A stretch of DNA of 13,237 nt. It comes from an uncultured Lachnospiraceae bacterium (GTDB lineage: Bacteria; Bacillota; Clostridia; Lachnospirales; Lachnospiraceae). Where the stretch lies: assembly GCA_934351765.1 (NCBI GenBank), contig CAKRJM010000039.1:1-13237 (forward strand). The letters are read 5' to 3'. The position numbers and the translations under genes were made by a program. The notes under the pieces are model-generated. The model was not told the origin of the DNA. It ran no database searches and saw only the letters and a list, made by a program, of their open reading frames with translations. Of the stretch, positions 7,623 through 13,237 are shown in pieces. The stretch's first letter is position 1. Every line of letters begins with the position of its first letter.

Positions 7623-8745
7623 AATCGTCACCCGGTATCTGCTCCAGCGGCTCTGTCCGGTCGGAGAGTATCTGGGTTTCCTCCAAATCTTTCTTTTTTC
7701 CTTCTTTTAACAGTTCCTTCGTTTCCTCCAGATCTTTTCTTGCCGTCATGATCTCCGCCGTATTTCCAAGCTCCTGGCGGATCGTGAAAAGCTCCTCCTC
7801 CACCGCCTGATCCTCATTTTTCTTGGCATTGATCTTCGTCACTGTCACCTCCGGCTGGGTTACCGCCACCTTGGGAACAGCCTTCACATAATAATAGTAA
7901 TCATCATCTTCAAACTGGACGATCTCCGTTCTGGTGTAATCCAGATGGAACAGGAAAAACTCCAGGACCATTCCCACCGCTGCCGCGAAAAAGCTGCTGA
8001 TAATGATCGTCACCACCGGCAGGCTGATATCCGCCACGAAGACGCCAATAAACAGACATAAGATATTCACAATCGTTCCAACGACAATGGCGATCTCCCA
8101 TGCATGGTTCACAGAAAGCCGGCGGATCAGATAGACCACCAGAAGCGCCAGAGCGCAGGCCGCCATCACGACCCACATGGTACGGTTTCCGAGAACGCCG
8201 TTGATCATCTGGGTATAGCGTCCCGGCATGGACAGTGAACCGGTGGAGGCCAGAATCCCTGCGTTTTCCTTCACATATTTTAGTATATAATAAATGGCGA
8301 TCCCGAAGCTCATGGGGATCACGCCGAACATGGTCCCGGTCAGTCCGAGAACCACAGGCACCACCAGCGGCAGCTTTGCCATGAACAGCACCGGCATCAG
8401 CACCAGCAGGATACTGTTTCCCGGCTGGAACACACCGTATACGCATAAAAACAGGAAAAATACCGCCGCCGTCACGAAAAATACCTCCATCGAAACGGCA
8501 TATAAATTCACCAGAACAAAAACAGCACAGACACCGACTGTCACGCTCCACGGGAGGAAGGCACAGATCACGGCCGCTCCCAGTGCGATCCCGATGTGGC
8601 TGATCTTTGTCATATAGCCAATATAAAGATCCGTCAGCAAAAGGGCCGAAAAGGCCGTCAAAAACCGCAGGATCCGTATGATATGGCCGCCATATCTGGC
8701 ATAAAACCGCTTAACGCGTTCCCTTAAAACCAGCAGCGTTGTCAT
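7606..8745 (-). CDS. Polytopic membrane protein of unknown function with a charged cytosolic tail, upstream of cdaA
   Basis: I do not recognise a named family. The 379-residue protein has about nine hydrophobic segments between residues 22 and 272, then a hydrophilic tail of roughly 100 residues that should be cytosolic. At the membrane exit is a distinctive run, FEDDDYYYYVKAVPK (278-292). The tail end is Glu/Lys rich, likely helical, and contains a small internal repeat (KDLEET at about 337-342 and 352-357). Several threonines in the tail sit in T-x-x-[LI] contexts (T329, T342, T357, T364). The ATG at 8745 has GGAGG about 10 nt upstream. The start overlaps the preceding small membrane gene by 35 nt, and the end overlaps cdaA by 17 nt. 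A role in sensing for, or scaffolding of, the CdaA complex is inference from position only. Confidence 0.85.
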   Translation of the reverse strand: MTTLLVLRERVKRFYARYGGHIIRILRFLTAFSALLLTDLYIGYMTKISHIGIALGAAVICAFLPWSVTVGVCAVFVLVNLYAVSMEVFFVTAAVFFLFLCVYGVFQPGNSILLVLMPVLFMAKLPLVVPVVLGLTGTMFGVIPMSFGIAIYYILKYVKENAGILASTGSLSMPGRYTQMINGVLGNRTMWVVMAACALALLVVYLIRRLSVNHAWEIAIVVGTIVNILCLFIGVFVADISLPVVTIIISSFFAAAVGMVLEFFLFHLDYTRTEIVQFEDDDYYYYVKAVPKVAVTQPEVTVTKINAKKNEDQAVEEELFTIRQELGNTAEIMTARKDLEETKELLKEGKKKDLEETQILSDRTEPLEQIPGDDYGRTD

Positions 8746-9169
8746 CCCTTAACTCCTCCGATTCCCGCCAGACACGGACGGTTTCTTTTTCATACAGACG
8801 GCTGATCTGCTTCAGGACCGCCTGATAACGTTTTACCTTTTCCCTTGCTTTCCGATAGCTTCTGCGAAACACAAAAAACGCCGCCACAAGGAAGCATGCC
8901 AGCAGACATGCCAGAACGATCAGAGCCTTTATTCCCATATCGGCCAGCTCTGAAATACTTTTCTGAGTCATCAGCGGCTCCGCATTGTAAAGGATCCACA
9001 TGATCACCAGAAGAAAGTAAGCGGCCGTAAACGAGATCGCCGAATAGATCATTTTACAGCTCACATAATCCGACTGATGGAACCTGTTTATCTTAAGTGC
9101 TTTCCGCTCTTCCTTTACCCGGAAAATCTCTGCTTTTGTCATCAGCTTTGTTCGCTCTTCGTTTACCAA
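8711..9169 (-). CDS. Small two-TM membrane protein of unknown function, first gene of the cdaA operon
   Basis: No family is recognised. From the TTG at 9169 the product has 152 residues: a charged cytosolic N-terminus, a membrane segment at about 40-61, a short loop, a second segment at about 79-101, then a strongly basic and charged C-terminal helix (about 102-145) with coiled-coil character. The frame extends to a GTG at 9193, but the predicted transcription start is near 9197, leaving almost no leader for that start. The TTG has GGGAG 8 nt upstream and is therefore preferred. An ATG at 9142 is a further alternative. It heads the cluster and overlaps the next membrane-protein gene by 35 nt. 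A partnership with that protein or with CdaA is inferred from position only. Confidence 0.75.
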   Translation of the reverse strand: MVNEERTKLMTKAEIFRVKEERKALKINRFHQSDYVSCKMIYSAISFTAAYFLLVIMWILYNAEPLMTQKSISELADMGIKALIVLACLLACFLVAAFFVFRRSYRKAREKVKRYQAVLKQISRLYEKETVRVWRESEELRDDNAAGFKGTR

Positions 9170-9177
9170 CTCTTTCA

Positions 9178-9182
9178 CTCCC
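9178..9182 (-). promoter_or_regulatory. Ribosome binding site deciding the TTG start at 9169
   Basis: GGGAG on the minus strand stands 8 nt before the TTG at 9169. It is the only Shine-Dalgarno-like match near the 5' end of this gene. The upstream in-frame GTG at 9193 lies about 4 nt from the predicted transcription start and has no match. Confidence 0.5.
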
Positions 9183-9203
9183 TGTACGGACACACTTTCT
9201 GAT

Positions 9204-9232
9204 AGTATAACATACCCACCGGAAAATTTCGA
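9204..9232 (-). promoter_or_regulatory. Promoter of the cdaA-cdaR-ptsH operon
   Basis: On the minus strand, TCGAAA (9227-9232, 4 of 6 matches to the -35 consensus) is separated by 17 nt from TATACT (9204-9209, 5 of 6). TG precedes the -10 in extended form (TGTTATACT). Transcription should start near 9197. The weak -35 plus extended -10, with direct repeats just upstream, would suit activation or an A-rich UP element. No c-di-AMP (ydaO-type) or other riboswitch fits in the leader of about 28 nt. Confidence 0.6.
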
Positions 9233-9238
9233 GAAGAT

Positions 9239-9271
9239 ATTCTTATTTTTCCTGCAAGATTCTTATTTTTC
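9239..9271. repeat. Two 13-bp direct repeats just upstream of the cda operon promoter
   Basis: ATTCTTATTTTTC occurs exactly at 9239-9251 and again at 9259-9271, a 20-bp period of about two helical turns. The near copy ends 7 bp upstream of the -35. In the direction of transcription the repeat reads GAAAAATAAGAAT. It could be a paired activator site or an AT-rich UP element. The whole gap between the regulator gene and the operon contains no ORF and no obvious terminator. Confidence 0.55.
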
Positions 9272-9286
9272 TATAAAGGTTCCGTG

Positions 9287-9931
9287 TCATTTGTAAAGAT
9301 TCCGGATCTCCTTTAAGTATTTCCGATAACCCCGCACTGCAGATGCCGGGGAAAGCAGCTCCGCCTGGCAGCCTTTTTCCGTCAGCCAGCCAAAAAACGC
9401 CGGTCCGACGCTTCCCATGATCCGAAGCTCTGTCCGAAAACCGTTTTTCCTTTTCGCCGGACTGCTTACGGTCACACATTCCCCAAGCTCTGAAAGAATC
9501 TGTCCGGCTGTTTTCTCCGCGCACAGCAGCAGAAGCTCCGTATCTCCGCCCAACCAGGAAGCTGCTGCGCCCTGTACTTTTTCTCCGTTCTGAGCTGCCG
9601 CCCGTTCTTCCGTGCCGGTCTTTTCCTCCGGCCCGGCTTCTTCCGTTCCGCCTTCCATGCCAGAAGCCGGTTTCATGTTCAGAAGCGCCGGAACAGCCGC
9701 CTTGTCCTCCAGATAATACCCTGCGCTGCGTCCCCGCTTTCCAATAATGGAAAAGCCAAACGCCCGCAGTGCCTCCAGATCATCATAGATTCCCTTCCGC
9801 TCCGCCGGAATCCCGCGGGACTCCAGCTCCTCCAGAATATCCTTTGTTGTGACTACATGCTCCTCGTCACTTTCCTCCAGCAGTCGTATGATATACAAGA
9901 TCTTCAGCTTCTGATTTCCCGGTTTTGCCAT
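9287..9931 (-). CDS. WYL-family transcriptional regulator lacking the WYL domain (HTH + WCX only)
   Basis: From the ATG at 9931 this is a 214-residue protein. Residues 1-76 are a DeoR/WYL-type winged HTH (NQKLKILYIIRLLEES, then the recognition region RKGIYDDLEALRAFGF and the wing ending GYYLED). Residues 124-214 match the C-terminal WCX domain (SWLGGDTELLLLC, PAFFGWLTEKG, LLSPASAVRGYRKYLKEI). The WYL ligand-sensing domain that normally lies between them is missing, replaced by a Glu/Gly/Ala-rich linker (77-123). Family members with all three domains are about 300-340 residues. The frame is intact, so this is an in-frame loss rather than a pseudogene by frameshift. An in-frame TTG at 9973 with AAAGGAG before it would add 14 residues, but relatives begin like MAKPGNQKLK. 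It follows malQ closely and is probably co-transcribed. Confidence 0.82.
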   Translation of the reverse strand: MAKPGNQKLKILYIIRLLEESDEEHVVTTKDILEELESRGIPAERKGIYDDLEALRAFGFSIIGKRGRSAGYYLEDKAAVPALLNMKPASGMEGGTEEAGPEEKTGTEERAAAQNGEKVQGAAASWLGGDTELLLLCAEKTAGQILSELGECVTVSSPAKRKNGFRTELRIMGSVGPAFFGWLTEKGCQAELLSPASAVRGYRKYLKEIRNLYK

Positions 9932-9982
9932 CTGCACTTCCCTTCCGAGCTTCCGCTCTGGTGGAATAACCAACTGTCTCCT

Positions 9983-11488
9983 TTAATATCTATGATACAC
10001 ATGGACAAGAAATCCCAGCCAGCCTGCCTGCTGCCAGTTTAACTGTCCCTTCCATAATCTCCATCTCCAGTTGTTTCCGGTCGTGGACGGGAAATTCATC
10101 CGGGCAGAATTGTCCAGCTTCAGCACATCCTGCGCCTGGAAGATCACCACGTCCGCAATACTTCCGTATGCCAGCCGGAACAGATGATCCACGATCCGGT
10201 GGCGTTCTCTGGTATCGATCAGCTCAAAGAGATAGGTCAGAACCTCATCGGACTTGTCACAGAACAGTCCGGTCAAGGTCTCATTATCATGCGTTCCGCC
10301 GTAGACCACACAGTTGCTGTCCTTGAAATTATGGGGCAGATGCTCATTGGCCGGATCACCGTCAAAGCCAAAGGCCAGCACCTTCATTCCCGGATATTCA
10401 TTGTCCTTTAACAGCTTCCGCACCTCCGGCGTTACCGTTCCCAGATCCTCGGCGATAATCTGGAGCGACTCACCTGCCGCCTCATTGATGACATCGGTCA
10501 GCTTTTTGCCGGGGCCAGGCTGATACGTTCCGTTGACACTGGTTTTCTCACCCCAGGGAACGGCATAATATCTTGTGATTCCGATGAAATGATCGATCCG
10601 CACCGCATCATAAAGCCGGCCGGAGATTCCGATCCGTTCCCGCCACCAGCAAAAATCCTCGTTCTCCATGGCATCCCAGTCATACAACGGATTGCCCCAA
10701 AGCTGTCCCGTTGCGCTGAATGCATCCGGCGGAACTCCGGCGATGAACTTCGGCATCAGGTTCTCCTCGTCCAGCTGGAACAGGCCCGGATGACCCCAGA
10801 CATCGGAGCTGTCCATGGCCGCATAGATGGGAATATCTCCAATGATCTGAATTTCCTTTTCCTTTGCATAGGCGCGCAGCTTCGCCCACTGGCTGTAAAA
10901 TTCAAACTGACAGAAGGCCCAGAATTCGATCTCATCCGCCAGGAGCTCCCGATACTGCTTCATGGCCTCAGGCTTCCGCAGGCGGATCTCATCATCCGGC
11001 CAGTGGAGCCAGTCCGCTCCGTGGAAATGGAATTTGAGTGCCATATACATACAATAGTCTTCCAGCCAGTAGCTGTTTTCTTTCACAAATTTCCGATATT
11101 CCGCTGTTTCTTTATGACGGCTGTTATGATATGCCGATTTCAGGACCCTGAACCGGTTTTCATAGATCACATCGTAGGAAACCGAGGTGGGGTTGTCTCC
11201 CCAGTTCTGGCACGTTACCTCATCCCTGCTTAAAAGTCCGGCCTCAATGAGCATGTCCAGATCAATAAAATACGGATTTCCGGCAAATGCCGACAGGGAC
11301 TGATACGGGCTGTCTCCGAAGCTGGTCGGCCCAAGCGGCAACACCTGCCAGTATTTCTGTCCTGCCTGCTTCAGAAAATCTATAAATTCATAGGCGTCTT
11401 TTCCAAGAGTTCCGATCCCGTAAGGGGAGGGGAGGCTGGAAACCGGGAGGAGAATTCCCGCGCCGCGGTCCATATGCGTTTCTTTCAT
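9983..11488 (-). CDS. malQ: 4-alpha-glucanotransferase (amylomaltase, GH77)
   Basis: MalQ moves alpha-1,4-glucan segments between maltodextrins and releases glucose, acting in cytoplasmic maltodextrin or glycogen metabolism. From the ATG at 11488 (501 aa, normal for the family) it begins with the conserved AGILLPVSSLPSPYGIG region, followed by SFGDSPYQSLSAFAGNPYFI. The GH77 catalytic triad is visible: nucleophile D299 in VRIDHFIGI, acid/base E347 in IIAEDLG, and D401 in GGTHDNET. The ATG at 11488 has GAGG 8 nt upstream; the one at 11494 is only 2 nt from that GAGG, and a third at 11473 lacks a good RBS. An extended -10 promoter precedes the gene. No other maltose or glycogen gene is in the window. 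Confidence 0.95.
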   Translation of the reverse strand: MKETHMDRGAGILLPVSSLPSPYGIGTLGKDAYEFIDFLKQAGQKYWQVLPLGPTSFGDSPYQSLSAFAGNPYFIDLDMLIEAGLLSRDEVTCQNWGDNPTSVSYDVIYENRFRVLKSAYHNSRHKETAEYRKFVKENSYWLEDYCMYMALKFHFHGADWLHWPDDEIRLRKPEAMKQYRELLADEIEFWAFCQFEFYSQWAKLRAYAKEKEIQIIGDIPIYAAMDSSDVWGHPGLFQLDEENLMPKFIAGVPPDAFSATGQLWGNPLYDWDAMENEDFCWWRERIGISGRLYDAVRIDHFIGITRYYAVPWGEKTSVNGTYQPGPGKKLTDVINEAAGESLQIIAEDLGTVTPEVRKLLKDNEYPGMKVLAFGFDGDPANEHLPHNFKDSNCVVYGGTHDNETLTGLFCDKSDEVLTYLFELIDTRERHRIVDHLFRLAYGSIADVVIFQAQDVLKLDNSARMNFPSTTGNNWRWRLWKGQLNWQQAGWLGFLVHVYHRY

Positions 11489-11526
11489 AACCATTACCTC
11501 GCTTTATCTTTGCTCTGAATAATTCC

Positions 11527-11555
11527 ATTTTACCATCTCCAAAGTGGTTTCGCAA
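11527..11555 (-). promoter_or_regulatory. Promoter of malQ and the WYL-less regulator
   Basis: On the minus strand, TTGCGA (11550-11555) and TAAAAT (11527-11532) are separated by 17 nt, with TGG before the -10 giving an extended form. Transcription would start near 11520, about 30 nt before the malQ ATG. The -35 lies within GTTGCGAAAC, an imperfect palindrome around a central CG (8 of 10 positions), which could be an operator for a LacI-type regulator; that part is speculative. Confidence 0.6.
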
Positions 11556-11607
11556 CGTGGTATCTGAAAGAAGTGTGGTGCTGGAATGCGGCTATTTAAA
11601 ATTTTTC

Positions 11608-11688
11608 TTTCCCCCTCGTCCACCCGCACCAGCCGGGCCGGCACATACTCTGGTTGCCTCTGCCTGGTGCGGGTGGACCGAGGGGAAA
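11608..11688. repeat. Long GC-rich inverted repeat (hairpin) in the 350-nt gap upstream of malQ
   Basis: Arms at 11608-11632 and 11664-11688 (25 nt each) are complementary over about 24 positions, with two compensating single-base bulges and a 31-nt loop. The core CCACCCGCACCAG / CTGGTGCGGGTGG is perfect. Neither strand shows a T-run after the stem, so it does not look like an intrinsic terminator. It lies upstream of the malQ promoter and downstream of the terminator at 11790-11827, so it is outside the transcripts predicted here. The rest of this gap (11489-11838) holds only that promoter and terminator. A 68-codon frame across it lacks an RBS and is not called. Confidence 0.75.
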
Positions 11689-11789
11689 TATCAAGTTCTT
11701 CCATCGCCATATTTCAGCCAGGACTTTCGATAAAAGCAGATGGAACATATAATATCCCGAATTCCCGCGGGCCGCGAAGTCTTCTAAGT

Positions 11790-11827
11790 GCAGAAACAGC
11801 CCGTCTCCCTGCCGGGATCCGGGCTGT
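11790..11827 (-). terminator. Hairpin terminator after the anti-sigma-like gene
   Basis: On the minus strand ACAGCCCG (11820-11827) pairs with CGGGCTGT (11796-11803) around a 16-nt loop that may itself pair CCC with GGG. A short T-rich stretch (TTTCT) follows. It begins 12 nt after the stop codon at 11839. The U-tract is short, so termination may be incomplete. Confidence 0.6.
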
Positions 11828-11838
11828 CTGCTGTTCTT

Positions 11839-12594
11839 TTATCTGGTTTCTTCCTGTATCTGTACTTCTGTCCGCACGTCTGTCTGATCTTCTGTCAGTT
11901 TCTCGTCCAGCTCCGGATCTCCGGTCGGTACACCCTCCGCATGCATGGCCTCGTTGACCCAGGCCGGCTCGCGCCCCGGAACCTTCATGGAATTAAATAC
12001 ATAGTTTCCCTGTGCATCAAACATCAGTTCCACCCAGCCGGGTTCTTCCGGTGTTCCGCCTACAAGGATCACACTCTTCGAACCGTCCTCGTTTTTCACT
12101 TCCCGGCGGACGTAAGCCGTCTCGCTGCACTGATCGGTCACATCCTCCTTTGTATCTCCGATCACACAGTACAGCCGGCCGTTTTCCACCTGGGCATATT
12201 GCCAGGCCTCTTCCCCGGCCGTAATGCGGAATACCACCTGATTTCCGTCCTCATTCTGCTCATAGACCACTTCCCCGCCATTTGCCATGTGGAAGATTTC
12301 CTGCACATAACGGATGGCCTCTGCCGCCAGGCTTCTTCCTGCCGGGAGAGCCGCCATAACGGCCACCACCAGGACGGCTGCCGCGGCCACACCTGCAAGC
12401 TTCGGAATCCGCCGTTTCTTTCCCGCTTCTTCCAACTCCGTCCGGATCTCCATGGTACGCTCCGGGCTCATGACCGTTTTTTCCATTGTATCCCGAAACA
12501 GGCCTGTGCCGCGTTTTCCCTCCTCAGCTCCGATCCGTTCTGTTCCGTCTGCTTCGTTTATCCTGTTCCGTTCTGCCTCTGATCTCTGCTTCAT
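11839..12594 (-). CDS. Single-pass membrane anti-sigma-factor-like protein paired with the ECF sigma factor
   Basis: A 251-residue protein with a charged cytosolic N-terminus (1-63), one membrane segment at about 66-84 (LAGVAAAAVLVVAVMAALP), and an extracytoplasmic domain with a Glu/Thr-rich end. This layout and its position directly after an ECF sigma gene indicate the partner that holds the sigma factor at the membrane. The N-terminal region contains no His-x3-Cys-x2-Cys zinc motif and no cysteine at all, so it is not a standard ZAS anti-sigma. The extracytoplasmic part shows short repeated motifs such as EVVYEQNEDGNQVVF that I cannot place in a named family. The ATG at 12594 overlaps the sigma stop as ATGA and has AGGAGG just upstream, so the two proteins are probably made in a fixed ratio. 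Its signal is unknown. Confidence 0.7.
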   Translation of the reverse strand: MKQRSEAERNRINEADGTERIGAEEGKRGTGLFRDTMEKTVMSPERTMEIRTELEEAGKKRRIPKLAGVAAAAVLVVAVMAALPAGRSLAAEAIRYVQEIFHMANGGEVVYEQNEDGNQVVFRITAGEEAWQYAQVENGRLYCVIGDTKEDVTDQCSETAYVRREVKNEDGSKSVILVGGTPEEPGWVELMFDAQGNYVFNSMKVPGREPAWVNEAMHAEGVPTGDPELDEKLTEDQTDVRTEVQIQEETR

Positions 12595-13070
12595 GTCCAG
12601 TCCTCCTCTCTGAGCACCTGCTTCATCGCCTCTCTCCCGCGGCTGATCCGCATGGAGACTGCCGATGATGACAGCTTTAACATCTTTCCGATTTCCCGAT
12701 AACCATATCCCTCATAATAATGGAGATACAGGCAGACGCGGTAAGTCTCCGGAAGCTTCATCATCGCCTGGTACACATCGGATTCCGCCTCTGTGTAAAG
12801 CTCCGCCGCCGGTTCACGCCCTTCTTCATAACCTGCCGCCAGCCGGACCGCCGCTGATTTCAACTGATTCCGGCAGAGATTCGCCGTCATGGTCAGCAGA
12901 TATGCCTTTTCCTTTCCGCTTCCGATCCCGATCCTCTTTTCCATGAGCCGCAGAAAAACACTTTGTACCATATCCTCCGCGTCCGCCCTCCTTCCGAGAA
13001 AGCTCAGCGACAGCCGGTAAACCTCCTGCGCATAACGGTCATAAAGCTCCAGCACGCTCTCCCTGTCCAC
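12591..13070 (-). CDS. ECF-type RNA polymerase sigma factor (sigma-70 family)
   Basis: A 159-residue sigma factor of the extracytoplasmic-function type. Region 2 spans about residues 6-72 (LYDRYAQEVYRLSLSFLG, then ADAEDMVQSVFLRL), which binds core polymerase and the -10 element. Region 4 spans about 100-153 (MKLPETYRVCLYLHYYEGYG, REIGKMLKLSSSAVSMRISR), a helix-turn-helix for the -35. No sigma-1 or sigma-3 region is present, as expected. The start is the GTG at 13070, justified by AGGGAGGTG ending 5 nt before it and by the absence of another in-frame start with an RBS. The stop overlaps the anti-sigma-like gene by 4 nt. Its regulon and inducing signal cannot be read from this window. Confidence 0.92.
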   Translation of the reverse strand: MDRESVLELYDRYAQEVYRLSLSFLGRRADAEDMVQSVFLRLMEKRIGIGSGKEKAYLLTMTANLCRNQLKSAAVRLAAGYEEGREPAAELYTEAESDVYQAMMKLPETYRVCLYLHYYEGYGYREIGKMLKLSSSAVSMRISRGREAMKQVLREEDWT

Positions 13071-13075
13071 TGCAT

Positions 13076-13084
13076 CACCTCCCT
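13076..13084 (-). promoter_or_regulatory. Strong ribosome binding site for the sigma factor GTG start
   Basis: AGGGAGGTG on the minus strand, 5 nt before the GTG at 13070, nearly the full complement of the 16S rRNA tail. An ATG at 13075 lies directly against this site, is out of frame, and is too close to it to be used. Confidence 0.7.
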
Positions 13085-13093
13085 ACACCAAAT

Positions 13094-13109
13094 TGAGATC
13101 TCACTTATA
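13094..13109 (-). promoter_or_regulatory. Possible -10 box and adjacent 10-bp palindrome upstream of the sigma gene
   Basis: On the minus strand TATAAG (13104-13109) is followed at once by the perfect palindrome TGAGATCTCA (13094-13103). No good -35 lies 16-18 nt upstream, so the -10 call is weak. The palindrome would sit at the transcription start, a common place for a repressor. No ECF-type promoter with usual spacing was found here. Confidence 0.25.
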
Positions 13110-13155
13110 AGACAATTCAGGACAGAAAAACAGCACATTTTTCTGGATTCAAATG

Positions 13156-13237
13156 CAGAAAAGTTGATTGCATTAGTAACTTCTACTGCCACGCTTCAGA
13201 AAAAGAATTGCACGACTAACTTCTGCTTTGCCCTGTT
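13156..13237. repeat. Degenerate 41-bp tandem repeat reaching the window edge
   Basis: Two adjacent 41-bp units (13156-13196 and 13197-13237) share CAGAAAA at the start, ATTGCA in the middle and TAACTTCT at about position 21-29. A weaker CAGAAAAA lies at 13123. The array may continue past the window. It is upstream of the sigma gene and carries no ORF with an RBS. Confidence 0.5.

Noticed and set aside
9170..9193. GTG at 9193 as the start of the first cda operon gene
   Set aside because: It lies about 4 nt from the predicted transcription start and has no Shine-Dalgarno, whereas the TTG at 9169 has GGGAG 8 nt upstream.
9170..9240. A c-di-AMP (ydaO-type) riboswitch in front of the cda operon
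   Set aside because: The predicted leader is about 28 nt and the gap shows no structured elements, too short for this riboswitch.
11504..11710. A 68-codon minus-strand frame spanning the long hairpin upstream of malQ
   Set aside because: No Shine-Dalgarno before its ATG; much of its codons are the hairpin arms, and its end runs across the malQ promoter and -10.
11586..11957. A 123-codon plus-strand frame across the same gap
   Set aside because: No RBS, overlaps the real anti-sigma-like gene on the other strand, and its peptide has no recognisable domain.
13110..13155. An ECF-type autoregulatory promoter (TGAATC ... GTC) upstream of the sigma gene
   Set aside because: The spacing between the candidate elements is about 20 nt, too long, and neither element matches well.
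1..13237. Insertion sequence, prophage, CRISPR or toxin-antitoxin content
   Set aside because: No transposase, integrase, Cas, repeat-spacer array, or small overlapping toxin/antitoxin pair was found on either strand.

Overview
The window looks like chromosomal DNA of a low-to-mid GC anaerobic Firmicute, most likely a member of the Lachnospiraceae/Clostridia. This rests on the mix of clostridial-type rRNA methyltransferases, a PflX-type radical SAM protein, HPr carrying both His15 and Ser46, a CdaA/CdaR pair, strong AGGAGG-type ribosome binding sites, and use of GTG and TTG starts. Every gene I can support lies on the minus strand, so the window is described from its right end to its left. 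Nothing in it looks like a phage, insertion sequence, CRISPR array or RNA gene.

Right end (13237 to about 11790): a two-gene ECF sigma/anti-sigma unit. The sigma gene (GTG start with a very strong Shine-Dalgarno) overlaps the single-pass membrane anti-sigma-like gene by ATGA, and a GC-rich hairpin terminator follows. A degenerate 41-bp tandem repeat lies upstream of the sigma gene and runs to the window edge.

Middle right (11838 to 9287): a 350-bp non-coding gap holds the terminator, an exceptionally long hairpin (about 24 paired bases per arm) and a good extended -10 promoter. The promoter drives malQ (4-alpha-glucanotransferase) and a downstream WYL-family regulator. That regulator appears to have lost its WYL sensor domain but kept the DNA-binding and WCX ends.

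Middle (9232 to 2853): a long co-directional, tightly packed and often overlapping cluster, headed by an extended -10 promoter with two 13-bp direct repeats just upstream. The order is a two-TM unknown protein, a polytopic unknown protein with a charged cytosolic tail, cdaA (diadenylate cyclase), cdaR (YbbR regulator), ptsH (HPr), an isolated oligosaccharide repeat-unit polymerase-like membrane protein, and a PflX-like radical SAM protein. The spacing suggests shared expression of c-di-AMP synthesis, PTS phosphocarrier and envelope polysaccharide functions. The glmM gene often found after cdaR in Firmicutes is not here.

Left end (2822 to 1): an RlmI-like PUA rRNA methyltransferase, a 280-nt gap with an extended -10 enclosed by an inverted repeat, a short TRAM-less RlmD-like rRNA uracil methyltransferase, and the first 30 codons of a probable microbial-type PARG (TIGR02452-like) gene with its own promoter.
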